From Tricholomella constricta (taxonomy: Eukaryota; Basidiomycota; Agaricomycetes; Agaricales; Lyophyllaceae), in NCBI GenBank assembly GCA_013368375.1, contig JAACJP010000001.1, positions 1,178,001 through 1,242,000 of the forward strand: 64,000 bases of DNA. Reading direction: 5' to 3'. Positions 36,801 to 46,490 of the stretch are shown here, one piece after another. The position numbers were made by a program, and so were the translations under genes. Under the pieces are notes generated by a model. The model was not told the origin of the DNA, did no database searches, and saw only the letters and a list, made by a program, of their open reading frames with translations. Position 1 is the stretch's first letter; each line of letters opens with the position of its first letter.

Positions 36801-37915
36801 CGGCGAAGCGCCTGGCTCCAACTCAATCGCGTGATCCCACTGTTTGCGATCGGGGAGTTCGTCGAACGCGACCTTGGAGAAAACGTCCTCAAAGTCGTGG
36901 AGGTGGGTCGGAACGGCGTCGCGGAATGACTTAGGCGCAGAGTTCGCGGCGTGCGCCTCAGCGAGTTGCTGCGATGTCGTTTGACTGGCGCGAATGTGCA
37001 TTTCGGTCGGAGGGGGGTGGATCGCAGTCGCAAAGATGCGATCGCCGTTCAGGAAGGTCTCCACCAGGAAGTCGTCCGACTCTGGATCGGGTTCCTCCAT
37101 GATCGGAGTGTAGGGGAGGAACTCGTCGGTGTCGGAGTCGTCTTCGACGTAGGGGCAGGTCGGGGCTCGCAGGTCGGGCTCGACTGTCGGGATGCCTTCC
37201 GCCCGACAAGCCCGAATGGCGGCTCGCAGCTTGGTGCGTGAACGACGCTCCTCCTTGACTTCAACCTTGCAGGTGTCGCAACGTGTCGGCGCTCTACTCA
37301 TTTTCACCTTTCCCGTTGCCCAATCAATGTCGGGGTTGTGGTCTCGGAGCCAGGTGAATCCGAGAATGAGATCCTGCTTTCCAATACCCGCGACCGCGAA
37401 CAGAACGCGCTCGGAGTGACCGTCGTAACGTAAGACTGCGTCCACGACGTATTCAATGGCACCCGCCTCATTAGGGGTTCCGTCAACATTGTAGGCACGT
37501 GTCGGGCGATTCAGCCGTCGCGTCTTCAGCTTGTGCTTTTCAACGAAGGCAGTGTTGATGAAGCAGGCCGATGCCCCGCTGTCAACGAGGGCAGCGAGCG
37601 AATGCGTCTCTTGGGTGTCGGTGGTCTCGAGCTCGACCTTGAGCGACAGGGATAAGGAGTCGGGGGAGGCGGCGATCACGAAGCGACGGGGCAGTCGCTT
37701 TTCCCAGCGCGGTAGTCCGCGACGCGACGGTACAGTCGGCTCGGTCGGAGCGACCGAAGGAGATGGCGTTTGGTCAGGAGAGGATTGTACGTCTTCGTCG
37801 ATTGGTTCACCCGTAGAAGTAGCAGCAATATTAAGTATACTGGGGTACTCTACAGATAGGGGGGCGAACCGATTACGACTAGACAACGGGGGCGTACTTT
37901 TCACCCGTTGTGCGA
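33879..37915 (-). CDS. Element D pol: PR-RT-RH-IN-chromodomain
   Basis: One open frame in the -1 register relative to gag, entered at the gag stop. Order: aspartic protease (ALVDSGASACF), RT (LDVRWGYNNVRI, VCVYLDDILIYTKT), RNase H (RIEADSSDFATGAVL), integrase zinc finger (HHDSKVAGHPGRW...CDMCLRTK), and the DDE core (VVSVDFITEL, FVSDRGPQF, TDGQTERVNQELE). A C-terminal chromodomain follows (HYEVHKILDSRI, LWKGYGYEEASWEPRENV), which in this group is thought to guide integration to heterochromatin marks. The nearest in-frame ATG-type start is absent (GTG at 37904), so expression by frameshift from gag is expected. Confidence 0.95.
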
Positions 37916-39136
37916 CTAAAAATCCTCTTCCGTGGCCAAGGCGGTCGGGTCGGCCGACTCGGGAGTCGGGTCAGCTGGGATCGCATCCTTGCGCGCCAGT
38001 AGCTGCATGATCAGCTCATCCAGTTCCTCTGGCATGATGTGGCGCAGGTCAAAGCGCTTTGGGCAGTCGCGCCAGAAGTGCCCCGGCTGCTTGCATCGAC
38101 GACAGGTGTCGTCCTGAACAGGACGTCCGCGGAGCCGGTCGATGTCCATAGGGACACCTGGGGGAAGAGACGGCGTCACGGGCGTGCTGAGAGAGTGCGC
38201 CGGTGCCGACACACGAACGGGAGCGGTCGGTGGGGCAGTGGTTCGCCATCGGAGCATGGGCGCGACCACAGGCATCGGAATGGGGGCAGTCGGGCGACTC
38301 GCAGTCGGAACTGTCGGAGCCGACCGACGGTGGAAGTCCTCCTCGGTCCTCATGATGAAGTCCTGGGAGCGGGCAATCGCTAGCCAGTCCTCAATCTTGG
38401 AGTCGTCGGGCCGACCCGTGGTGATGCTCCCAAGCCTCCTTGAGAGCTTCGGGTCCATGCCCCGACGGAATTTGAGGACCAGATGGCGGCCGTCTGGGTA
38501 GTCGGCCTTGATCCACAGCGCCTTGAACGAGTCAATGTACTCGTCGATGGTGCGCCCATTCTGGAAGTACGCTGTCGACTCAAGGGTGAGCGCAGCGTCG
38601 GCGACTTCGTCGAACAGGAAGAACTCCTTTTCGAAGTTCGACGCGAAGTCCTTCCAGGTCGGGAATGCGCGCTTTACCGACCCATACTGAAAGACCCGAC
38701 CGACGAAGTCGGCGGCGCGACCGTGTTGCATGTATGACAACACCCAGCTGATTCGGGCGTGGTCGTCGGCGAACTGTCCGACGCTCAGGGAGAAGTAGAG
38801 CTGGCACGCGTTCCAGAAGGCGCGGCCGCCCGATCGAGCGCCGTCGTACACGGGAGGGGGCGACGGCCGAATGTGCGATCCCGATCGCGGAAGGGGAGGG
38901 GACGTCGGCAGGGGCTGCGCCGGCGTCGCGGGGGTCGTAGGTGCTGCTGGGGAGGCAGCGGAGGGGTTCCCCAAAACGATGGTATCTAAAAGAGCGGCGA
39001 TGCGGTCCATGGTGGCCGAGTTGGTGGTGTTGGATTGTGAGAGAGCCGACATTGCGGTTTCAAGGCTCACCAGTCGTTCCTCTGGCGTGAGCGCAGCAGG
39101 AGACGGAGGCGTGTCAAATTCACCGAAGTCGGACAT
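37916..39136 (-). CDS. Element D Gag (406 aa, zinc knuckle)
   Basis: ATG 39136 opens MSDFGEFDTPPSPAALTPEE, then a Pro-rich linker and a retrotransposon Gag core (WKDFASNFEKEFF, IDEYIDSFKALW, LVLKFRRGMDPKL). One CCHC knuckle, CRRCKQPGHFWRDC, precedes an acidic tail ending TEEDF and TAG at 37918-37916. Five U residues run into the stop (GAUUUUUAG). Confidence 0.94.
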   Translation of the reverse strand: MSDFGEFDTPPSPAALTPEERLVSLETAMSALSQSNTTNSATMDRIAALLDTIVLGNPSAASPAAPTTPATPAQPLPTSPPLPRSGSHIRPSPPPVYDGARSGGRAFWNACQLYFSLSVGQFADDHARISWVLSYMQHGRAADFVGRVFQYGSVKRAFPTWKDFASNFEKEFFLFDEVADAALTLESTAYFQNGRTIDEYIDSFKALWIKADYPDGRHLVLKFRRGMDPKLSRRLGSITTGRPDDSKIEDWLAIARSQDFIMRTEEDFHRRSAPTVPTASRPTAPIPMPVVAPMLRWRTTAPPTAPVRVSAPAHSLSTPVTPSLPPGVPMDIDRLRGRPVQDDTCRRCKQPGHFWRDCPKRFDLRHIMPEELDELIMQLLARKDAIPADPTPESADPTALATEEDF

Positions 39137-39247
39137 CTCGAGACGGGACTGGGCGACGATCGGAGCAGGCGCGCGCTGGACGGGTTGCGTGTAGCAGACA
39201 CGTGTTTCGGCGCGGAGGCTGATCGGTCGGTTTCGTCGGGTCTCCGG

Positions 39248-39260
39248 TTTACACTATTCT
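39248..39260 (-). promoter_or_regulatory. Element D self-priming primer-binding site
   Basis: Two bases inside the 5' LTR, the minus strand reads AGAATAGTGTAAA. This is an exact 13-nt reverse complement of LTR bases 39391-39379 (minus strand TTTACACTATTCT). No TGG-type tRNA site is seen. A TATATA box at 39423-39418 lies about 30 nt upstream of 39391, placing the RNA 5' end at the complementary segment. Confidence 0.7.
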
Positions 39261-39262
39261 GC

Positions 39263-39766
39263 TGTTAGGGCAACCCTTACAGTGGAGCGCTATCGCACTG
39301 GCAAGGGGGAATCCGAAGTTATATTGATGTACAGTAACGAATGTAAGTAAGGCTTACCTGGCAAGGGGGAATCCGAAGAGAATAGTGTAAAGGATTCCCA
39401 AATGCCAGGGGGCCGACTATATACGAGTGTAGGACGTGAGGGCCGGTCCTCCAGAGTGTACTGTACATGTAATAGTAACGAATGGTGTGCGGCGCGTGTA
39501 TGGACACGTTCCCGACGCTGTCCGATCCTCGTGGCCCAGGGTACGGGCACGAGGCGGGGCAGCCGACGTCGGGATGTCGGGTGGTCGGGATCGGCGTCGG
39601 GCGCGCGCGGGGAGTGAGGGGAAGCGACAGGAAGTGAGTAAGTATGTACACCGACGCTTGGGTCGGAGCGTCGGGTCGGGATCGCGATCGGTCAGTCAGG
39701 GGCGAGCGCGTGAGTCGGGGAACGATCTGTGAGCGTCGGAGAGCGTGAACGAGAGTTCCCCTGACA
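39263..39766 (-). repeat. Element D 5' LTR (504 bp)
   Basis: Identical by eye to 33375-33878. It contains the TATATA box (39418-39423) and the predicted RNA start near 39391, which makes U3 about 375 nt. Confidence 0.95.
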
Positions 39767-39771
39767 GAGGT

Positions 39772-39990
39772 GGGGATAAAAGATTTGTCGATGGGGAAGG
39801 GAGGCGTTAGGCCTGGTGCTGTGATGTAGAGTGAAGCAAGTTGGGCGTCGTGGGTAGCATCGCTATTAGGTTCGGAGGGGAGTTTGCAAAAGGAGATAAC
39901 AGTCGGGGTATAGCTCCGCGGGTCGTACTCGAGGAGGAGCGCAAGGTCGCCGTGATCATGGCTTAATTCCTCGAGAGTATACGAAAATTT
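39772..39990 (-). CDS. Element C pol, 5' part (upstream of the element D insertion)
   Basis: In the -1 frame relative to element C gag, the reading is open from the slippery site at 39990-39984 to the element D boundary, about 70 codons. It starts KFSYTLEELSHDHGDLALLL. It joins in frame with 33374 downward when element D plus one target duplication is left out. Confidence 0.8.
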
Positions 39991-42254
39991 ACGTCTTTCT
40001 TGGGGCGCCGACGCTGTCCGCGTGCGAAGGTCGGGATCGCGATGACTTCTTGAGTGTTTGGATCGGTGATAGTTATAATGGTGTCGTCAGCAGAGCGCGT
40101 TTTGACGTTGGAGCAGGTAAGTACGTCGAATGGTCGGCCGAGGAGTATGTCGTATGCGGGGTTACGAATGACGTGCATCTGGAGGTAGAGAGTGACTTCG
40201 CCTATGGTGCATGGTACGTTTCGCGCTAGTCCGAGCGATGGGTCAGTCGTGCCGTTCGCGGACTGCATCTGGAGAACGATGGTTGGGTCGTATTTAACTC
40301 CCAATCCATGGCAGACCTCCTCCGACATTGCAATGATTTGGCATCCGCTATCCACAATGCTTTCAATTTGTTCCCTTGCGTCGACCATCAGCATGATGGA
40401 TCTAAGCGCGTGCGATTCCATCGCGACGATCAGTCTGTCGGGGCATTCTCCCGGTAACAGGTTTTGGTAGTATGTGTCGTAGACGTCGCCGGTGACTAGC
40501 GCGCCTGGTGGTGGCGTCGCATTGTCACTATTGCCTTCGCAGGGGAGAGCATCGAGTTCTTCTATGTAGGCAGACGTAGGGGCTTCGTTGTACACCGTAA
40601 TAAGGTTGCTGTTTATGATCCGCTTGGGTGTGTTGGCGTCCCTGAATTTTCCGCGGATCTCTGGTGCGACTCCGCAAAGTTCTCTGACGGTTACCGACAT
40701 TGTCGAGTCGAGCGCGCATTCAAAGAGGTCGGCCGATTTAGTTGGGTCGGAAATGGGTGCTTGGGTTCGATATGCGCTATCGGCTTTCGCTTTTTCGGTG
40801 GCAGCTAAGTTCCGCGTGGTGGGAGGTACGTAGCGATTGTCGGGAATATTGGAGAATGGATGAATTGGCGCTTTGTCGCGCGTAGCGGTCGCGGGGTCGG
40901 CTCTGGTGCTAGGGATCAGCGGTATGTTGGATGGTAGTGGGGGAGCTTTAGCGTCGCTTTTCTTCGGGTCCGGTGTAGTTCGCGCTGTGGGTACTTCCTT
41001 AGCGGTCGGAGCGTCGGCGTCTTGAATGGTCTCGATAGTGACAGGTCGCTTCTGCGGCGCGCGACTAATAAGTTCTACTCCGTCAAAGACCTCTTTCCGT
41101 GCGCGCAACGTGTTGAGTTCCCGCTCCAATACGACCATTCGATCCTCGATTTTCAAGTCGTGGTTGGTGATATCGTTGAATTGTAGTATTTCTAGCATCA
41201 TACCCTCGGTCGGGTTCGCGTTAGCCGATAGCTGTCCTGTTGCTAATTGGTTGGGGTTACGTCTGTGCCATTCGTCGATCTTGTCCTTTATGTATCTGCC
41301 TGGTGTACCAAGTGGTATGAGCGCGCCACTTGGTAGCCCTATTTTGTTGTCTTCGGGTCGGCGGCGGCAGCGCCCTTCGGCCATGTATTGTTGACATATG
41401 GGACAGTTGGGAATGTAATGTCCTTCGCCACCGCAAAAGTGACAGTTGTCGTGAGGTACCCGATTTGGTCGGTTACCGTCGCTCCCTGTAGTATGTTCTA
41501 ACCGGTGGATATGTTGTTCTAGGAGATGGATCTTTTCATAGAGCTCTTCCAGTTTGAGGGGCTGGCCCATGGTCGCCGGTTTGGTCGCGTCCGCTAACGA
41601 TCCGCTTGGCGCAATCGTAACCTGTGGTGGCGCCCGTACATGCTCCTCTTGTCGCCCAATGGCGCTGGTTCCGTGGAGAATGTGTTCGGCCGCCGCGCGA
41701 ATGTTTTCGGTAGGGTAGGGGTCATCTGGGTGGTGGTTCGGATCTAAGATTTCGAGTCTGCGATGGATTTTTGACCATAAGTCGGACTGGAATGCGCGGC
41801 GAAATTGGCGGTCGCGTTCGTTTTTCGAGAGTCGGTCCTTGCTGACAAGGAATTGAGTGATTGGCAGGAACTGTCGGTAATATTCTCCGAGGTCGCTGTT
41901 GGATTGGATCCCTAGTCGGTGTCGTTCTCTGATCAGGTGGTCGAGATCGGCCATCGAGTACTTTCTCTCCTCGCTAGCTCCTGGGTAAAGTGCCATTATC
42001 GCTTTTCGCCAATCGTCGTGCGCGCCGTTCGCGAACTCGTCGAGTTGTTCCCATAGGTCGGCCGTATCGATATCGGTGTATCTTGTGGCGTGCATTTTCT
42101 TTTCTCGTTCGTCTACCATGTTACATTCGGTGAACAGGTGATCCAGGTCTGAGAAATACCGTCGTAGTTCGCGTGCGCGTTCGGGTGAGAACGTCGGTGC
42201 CGAACTTTGTCCGCGCGCAGGCATTGGCTTCATAACGATCGGTGGTTGTGCCAT
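39963..42254 (-). CDS. Element C Gag-protease (763 aa from ATG 42254)
   Basis: First in-frame ATG at 42254 (MAQPPIVMKPMPARGQ). The Gag core includes DLDHLFTECNM and RQFRRAFQSDLWSKIHRRLE. A single CCHC knuckle CHFCGGEGHYIPNC follows a short coiled segment. The C-terminal part is a retropepsin with IVDSGCQIIAMSE and ILLGRPFDVL, so protease lies in gag rather than pol. It stops at 39965-39963, 18 nt after an A AAT TTT heptamer. The same frame is open with no ATG for about 150 codons upstream and into the LTR. Confidence 0.9.
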   Translation of the reverse strand: MAQPPIVMKPMPARGQSSAPTFSPERARELRRYFSDLDHLFTECNMVDEREKKMHATRYTDIDTADLWEQLDEFANGAHDDWRKAIMALYPGASEERKYSMADLDHLIRERHRLGIQSNSDLGEYYRQFLPITQFLVSKDRLSKNERDRQFRRAFQSDLWSKIHRRLEILDPNHHPDDPYPTENIRAAAEHILHGTSAIGRQEEHVRAPPQVTIAPSGSLADATKPATMGQPLKLEELYEKIHLLEQHIHRLEHTTGSDGNRPNRVPHDNCHFCGGEGHYIPNCPICQQYMAEGRCRRRPEDNKIGLPSGALIPLGTPGRYIKDKIDEWHRRNPNQLATGQLSANANPTEGMMLEILQFNDITNHDLKIEDRMVVLERELNTLRARKEVFDGVELISRAPQKRPVTIETIQDADAPTAKEVPTARTTPDPKKSDAKAPPLPSNIPLIPSTRADPATATRDKAPIHPFSNIPDNRYVPPTTRNLAATEKAKADSAYRTQAPISDPTKSADLFECALDSTMSVTVRELCGVAPEIRGKFRDANTPKRIINSNLITVYNEAPTSAYIEELDALPCEGNSDNATPPPGALVTGDVYDTYYQNLLPGECPDRLIVAMESHALRSIMLMVDAREQIESIVDSGCQIIAMSEEVCHGLGVKYDPTIVLQMQSANGTTDPSLGLARNVPCTIGEVTLYLQMHVIRNPAYDILLGRPFDVLTCSNVKTRSADDTIITITDPNTQEVIAIPTFARGQRRRPKKDVNFRILSRN
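39984..39990 (-). promoter_or_regulatory. Element C -1 ribosomal frameshift site
   Basis: The minus strand reads GTA AAT TTT in gag frame, i.e. A AAT TTT, matching X XXY YYZ exactly. A shift of -1 here enters the open pol frame. Confidence 0.7.
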
Positions 42255-42697
42255 GACAGATGGTGTTGGTCTCTGAAGAGGGGACGGAGCGGGGGAGGGG
42301 GAATATGGCGGTGAGGAAGACGCTGAGGTTTCTGGTGTCGTAGGCAGTAGTGGAGCGAGTCTGAATTCTACTCCTTGATCGGTAGTAGGGAGTTCCGACG
42401 TAAAGGGGTCGGAGTCTGAGTTGGTTCGGGCGGTCGGTGTAGGCGATGGTAGATCTGATAAAGGGCTATAGAAGAGGGGACTGAGGTTGTTGTGGATTGC
42501 GCGATGTGGGGTTACTGAGTGAAAGAGTGGGGAGAGGGATTCTGAGTCGGTGTCGGCCTCTCCGAAGACAGCGCGGATTTCGGCACGAAGGGTTCGGGCT
42601 CTCGTTTCTTGTCGCGTTTCTGGCGGAATGGTCGCCGCGTCGTAGGTTTTTACGAAGAAGTGGAAGAAGGTTGCGTGTTCGGCGGTGGTTTTTAAAA

Positions 42698-42715
42698 CCC
42701 TCGCGGTGGGCTCCA
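42698..42715 (-). promoter_or_regulatory. Element C tRNA primer-binding site (candidate)
   Basis: Three bases after the 5' LTR the minus strand reads TGGAGCCCACCGCGAGGG. It starts TGG, as needed to pair with a tRNA 3' CCA end, and would match a tRNA ending GGTGGGCTCCA. The tRNA was not identified. Confidence 0.5.
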
Positions 42716-42718
42716 GAA

Positions 42719-43692
42719 TGATAGTGCTAGAAGGCCTGTGGATGCTGTACGCAACAACAAAATAACTAACAACTATAGGGGCGAGAAGTGTTAAAAGTTC
42801 CCAAACACGCAAGTGTGCAGGGCTTAAAAGGATGGTTTGGACAAAGATAAAGACGACCCGATTCGATATTAGTCGAACCGACGACGACGCGACGAGCGCG
42901 ATAGTATGCGATAGTTCCCAGCTGGAACTGGTCGGCGACGCGACTTTCGGTGTCGGTCGTGCGACAACGAGACGAACGAGGTTAATACGGAGAACTCACG
43001 GGTTCGGGCGACGAATACGAGGTAACAGAGACGGCGGTTACGAGCTTTACGATGGCGGCGGCGGTTTATACGATGGTAACGGGGCAGAGACGACGGGGAC
43101 GACGGTTTTGAGCTATTAACTCTGAACGTGAGGGAAAATACGGGCTATAATTCACTGGGGGGGGCTCTAGGTACTACATGGGATTGTTTTAAGTAGTAAG
43201 GTCAAATCACCGTCTCTTTAGTGCAACCATGCGGACGTTTCGCGTTAGGTTGTCGCCAAGCCTGGTACCGCGCGGTGCGTTTCTGAGGACAAGTCGGGTG
43301 TGGCGCGTTTCGGAGCGGATACCAGTGTCGGATTGGATACGTCGTCAGGGAAGTCGGTGATTACGGGACTCCGTGAGTTAGTCGGACCTGTGCCGTGAAT
43401 AGGAGACGGAATGGCTTTGTCGTTAAATGCGTCATGGGTAAGACGCCAAGTCGGGTGTTTGACGTTTGTAGGCGAACGTGCGTAGTCGCTTGGCGACTAC
43501 ACGGTTACTCCGATCCCCGGCGCCCGAGAGCGAGGTCGGCCGAATTGAATGGGTCGCGTTCGGTCAGGAGTCGGTCGGTGAGTGGGTTGGCGAGTCGGTC
43601 GGCGAGTCAGTCGGTGTTGTCGTGTGCGTTCGTGGGTGGTTTACTGTGGTCGGAACTTCGAATCGGTGGCCGGCCGAAGAGGGTGCATATCA
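42719..43692 (-). repeat. Element C 5' LTR (974 bp)
   Basis: Direct repeat of 26211-27184. Followed on the plus strand by acgg, the target duplication. Confidence 0.94.
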
Positions 43693-43741
43693 ACGGCTAC
43701 CATGACTGTGGCGTACACTCGACGTTGTCGTTAAGCCTTGT

Positions 43742-46349
43742 CTACGACATCCATCGCATGGTCGTCAGAAGCGTTAGCCTCTGGTAGAAGGACCAGTGGT
43801 GCGGATGAATTAGGTGGAGCAGAAGGCGCTGGCGATGTAGTGGACTTGATAGTTGGAGGCGGCGGACCTTCCAAGGTGGCGCAGATGGGTCAGTGGTATC
43901 GTTAAACACCAGATCGCCATCGTAGAATACAGTAGCTTCGCGGTCACGTCCAGTGATGAACTTCATCGACGTGATGTCGTATCCTATGGGGTGTAGGCCG
44001 CGAGCGTGCGCAGTGTCCAGTCCTCGCTCTTTCTCGCAGTCGAGTAGTATGTGGAGTCTAGCGATATCATCGCGGGTTGGCTGTCGCCATCCATCCCATT
44101 GAGGAATGGCCGGGGGTATCCCATAACAACATAGCCGAACAAGTCGATCGTCGTCCACATTGTCGTATAGTGTACGATCAATTGTGGTTCCCGTATAATG
44201 CGCATCCAAATAGTGGAGGCCGTAGGGATATGCGTGATCAATCCAAGCGACGGGTAGTCGATTGGCTAAAAGCGTACGGATTACGTCCGTTTCGGTTAGG
44301 TTGGCGGCATGCTCCTCAGGAAGAGCTAAGCGACCAAGGCTTGCCGTAGAAGGTAAGTGGTCGGGGATGCGATCCAATGGGTGAATGGCATTCCACGATT
44401 CCACAGCTTCTCGATAGAGGTTCAGTCGAGCAATGATCATGGCATATAGGCGCATGAACGCGACTCGAGATGCGGCTCAGGTAGGGCTCATGGCACGACC
44501 AAGGGCGTACCCGACCACAGTGCGGAAGTGGATCGAGAAGTTATAGTCGATCACTAGACCGCTGTATACGTTGTCTAGGCCTGGTCTTCCGTGGTGTACA
44601 ATATATTGTCCCCACACGTTGAAGTCCAGGGCTTGCGATACCGATGGTATGGGTAAACCCGCACCTCGGGTTCAAGGGTTGTGCGCTGAAGTGGACAATA
44701 CTCCAGCAGGCGGTGGTAACACAGGTCGTGTCCACGCAGCGTCATCGCGTATCGATGGTTTGTGAGCCGGATCAAAGTATTCTCGTTGAAGGATAAACTT
44801 CATAGTCCGGTCTCTGTGGGGTTCGGCGTATCGGGAAGCGATACGATAGAAATCCCAGAGCAGGTAGTGGGCTTCCACACGTTCGGTGTCCATGTTGAAG
44901 TTATCGTCACGGAACTGAACCAGATTGCGGATGTCTCAAGGGGACATAGGGAACCCGCGAGGTGCACACTTGTACAAAGGTGAACCTGTCACATTGAATG
45001 CGGTCTTGTGTTCACGTTCGTATTCTAGAGCGCGACTAGCGCTCTGAGAGGCAAACACCGTATTACTGTACGGTGACCAGTACAGGCGTCGGTGAAGTAG
45101 TCCACCAAACGCGTTGTGGCGTTCGGGAGTACCATTGATGTGTAGTATGCCAATAGTATCTGGAATGCGTCCGACGAATGTCTCGAAGTTATACTTCAAG
45201 CGTTCGTTGGCTTCTCGGTCTGCAGCAAGGCGGTCGCGGCGGACTGAGGTGTTGTGTTTCATTTGTAAGCTACGCTCGTCGATGGTTTCGCTTGCTGGTT
45301 CCTCCTTCAGTGTACCGATGGTAGAGGGCTCTACAGTCTCTTGCATCGGTTCATCGGCAGGCGAGCTAGCGTCGACCAGTCGTGCATCATCGACGGGCAT
45401 CTGCTCAGGCACCGCAAAGGCCTGACGTATCGTAAGTATAATACGTCCAGCATCAATATGCAGAGGTACGCCAAGAGGAAAGGGTACCTCAATAGTGGGG
45501 ATCACTAGAGGTACTTTGGCGGCGCTGGTGGGCGCAGATCCTATTTCTTGCGCTGGCGCCGTAGACTGCACCGATGTGGGTGCGGTCTGAGGACCCTGCG
45601 TCCGACTACGCTTGTTGGTATAAGGCATCACGTTCGGCGATGCGGGGCGCTTACGTAGCGCGCGTTGCAGCTCCTCGGTGATGTGGCGTTTAGCCATAGT
45701 TTGCTGGTCAACTTCTCGTTGAAGGCGGTCAATGGTGTCGAGTAGTTGTCCTATCACGACCCTTGCCATTCCATCATGGATGAAGTCGACTACAAAGTCG
45801 GGTGCTACTCCGACGGTCTTGAGGCGGTTAAATATACCATCTGGGTTCGTTCCCATATTAGCATGTGGTGCGTTGCATGGTGCAGCATGCGTACCTCGAG
45901 TATTTCCGTGAGAGTTCGAGGGATTTCCTTCCTTCTCTTCGACGGCTCGTTCACCCCCCTTTGGGCGGTGTGGTTTGTTACCACCACGCTGTTGTGAGGG
46001 GCGTCCCATCTCGACGCTTCTCTTCTTAGCATCAGGCAGCTCTCCAGGCTCGAGTTGCCCTGCTCCATGTCCATCGACATCCATTGGGGCGTGCAGGCGC
46101 TCAACAGTGGGTCCAGGAAGGATTCTGTCCTTCGAACGGCTGATAGCTTGGTACCATTACTGGCTGGTATGCTATCGATCCAAACGACAGTGGCGACTGT
46201 GCTTGGTTTTGCAGTTGTGCAGTTTGTTGCGCATGTTGTACGCGAGGTGAATTACTCGTAGCGCTGCGGTTATTGCGACCGCGGCGTCCACGCGTTCCTC
46301 CCCCTCTTGAGTTTCCTCGAAAACTCAGTGATTCTTGTCCAGACGACAT
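43742..46349 (-). pseudogene. Element B third ORF (unknown retroelement-associated protein), disrupted
   Basis: Downstream of integrase on the same strand. It opens MSSGQESLSFRGNSRGGGTR (46349), an RG-rich start. The frame shifts near 46.1 kb to a 380-codon piece with a short predicted coiled coil (QLLDTIDRLQREVDQQ), a basic NLS-like patch (MPYTNKRSR) and HNAFGGLLHRRLYWSPYS. Further pieces in other frames include EAHYLLWDFYRIASRY and DRTMKFILQREYFDPAHK (near 44.8 kb), then LDFNVWGQYIVHHGRPGLDN, an in-frame TGA near 44.49 kb, and finally AYPYGLHYLDAHYTGTTID and IPQWDGWRQPTRDD. I see no signal peptide, membrane segment or known enzyme motif, so it does not look like an envelope gene. Function unknown. 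Confidence 0.65.
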
Positions 46350-46490
46350 TAGGTGCGATTTCTAGTGATAGTGGTAGTGCACAAGGGGGCAGAGAGAAAA
46401 TTTTTCGCTCCGCCGATCGGAACTCCACTCGATCGAAGTGATCGAGTCCAGCCACGCTGTGGCTGTGTGGCGCACATTGCATGCCACACC

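Larger units (their letters stand above)
33375..39766 (-). mobile_element. Element D: Tf1/sushi-like chromovirus, intact and young
   Basis: Identical (by eye) 504-bp LTRs at 33375-33878 and 39263-39766 begin TGTTAGG and end CTGACA. The 5-bp direct repeat gaggt flanks it at 33370-33374 and 39767-39771. Gag (406 codons) and pol (about 1340 codons with chromodomain) are both open, so the copy looks autonomous and recent. It is inserted in pol of element C. Confidence 0.96.
26211..43692 (-). mobile_element. Element C: Ty3/gypsy retrotransposon with 974-bp LTRs and an antisense accessory gene
   Basis: Two 974-bp LTRs (26211-27184 and 42719-43692) start TGATA and end TATCA and differ at about three positions by eye. 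The 4-bp direct repeat acgg flanks the element (26207-26210 and 43693-43696). Minus-strand order is Gag-PR (42254-39963), then RT-RH-IN in the -1 frame (down to 29847), then a plus-strand accessory gene (27503-29475) before the 3' LTR. Element D is inserted within pol. Without D the element is about 11.1 kb. Confidence 0.93.

Noticed and set aside
43742..46349. Element B third ORF as a retroviral envelope gene.
   Set aside because: Position fits, but no signal peptide, membrane helix, cleavage site or Cys pattern supports it.
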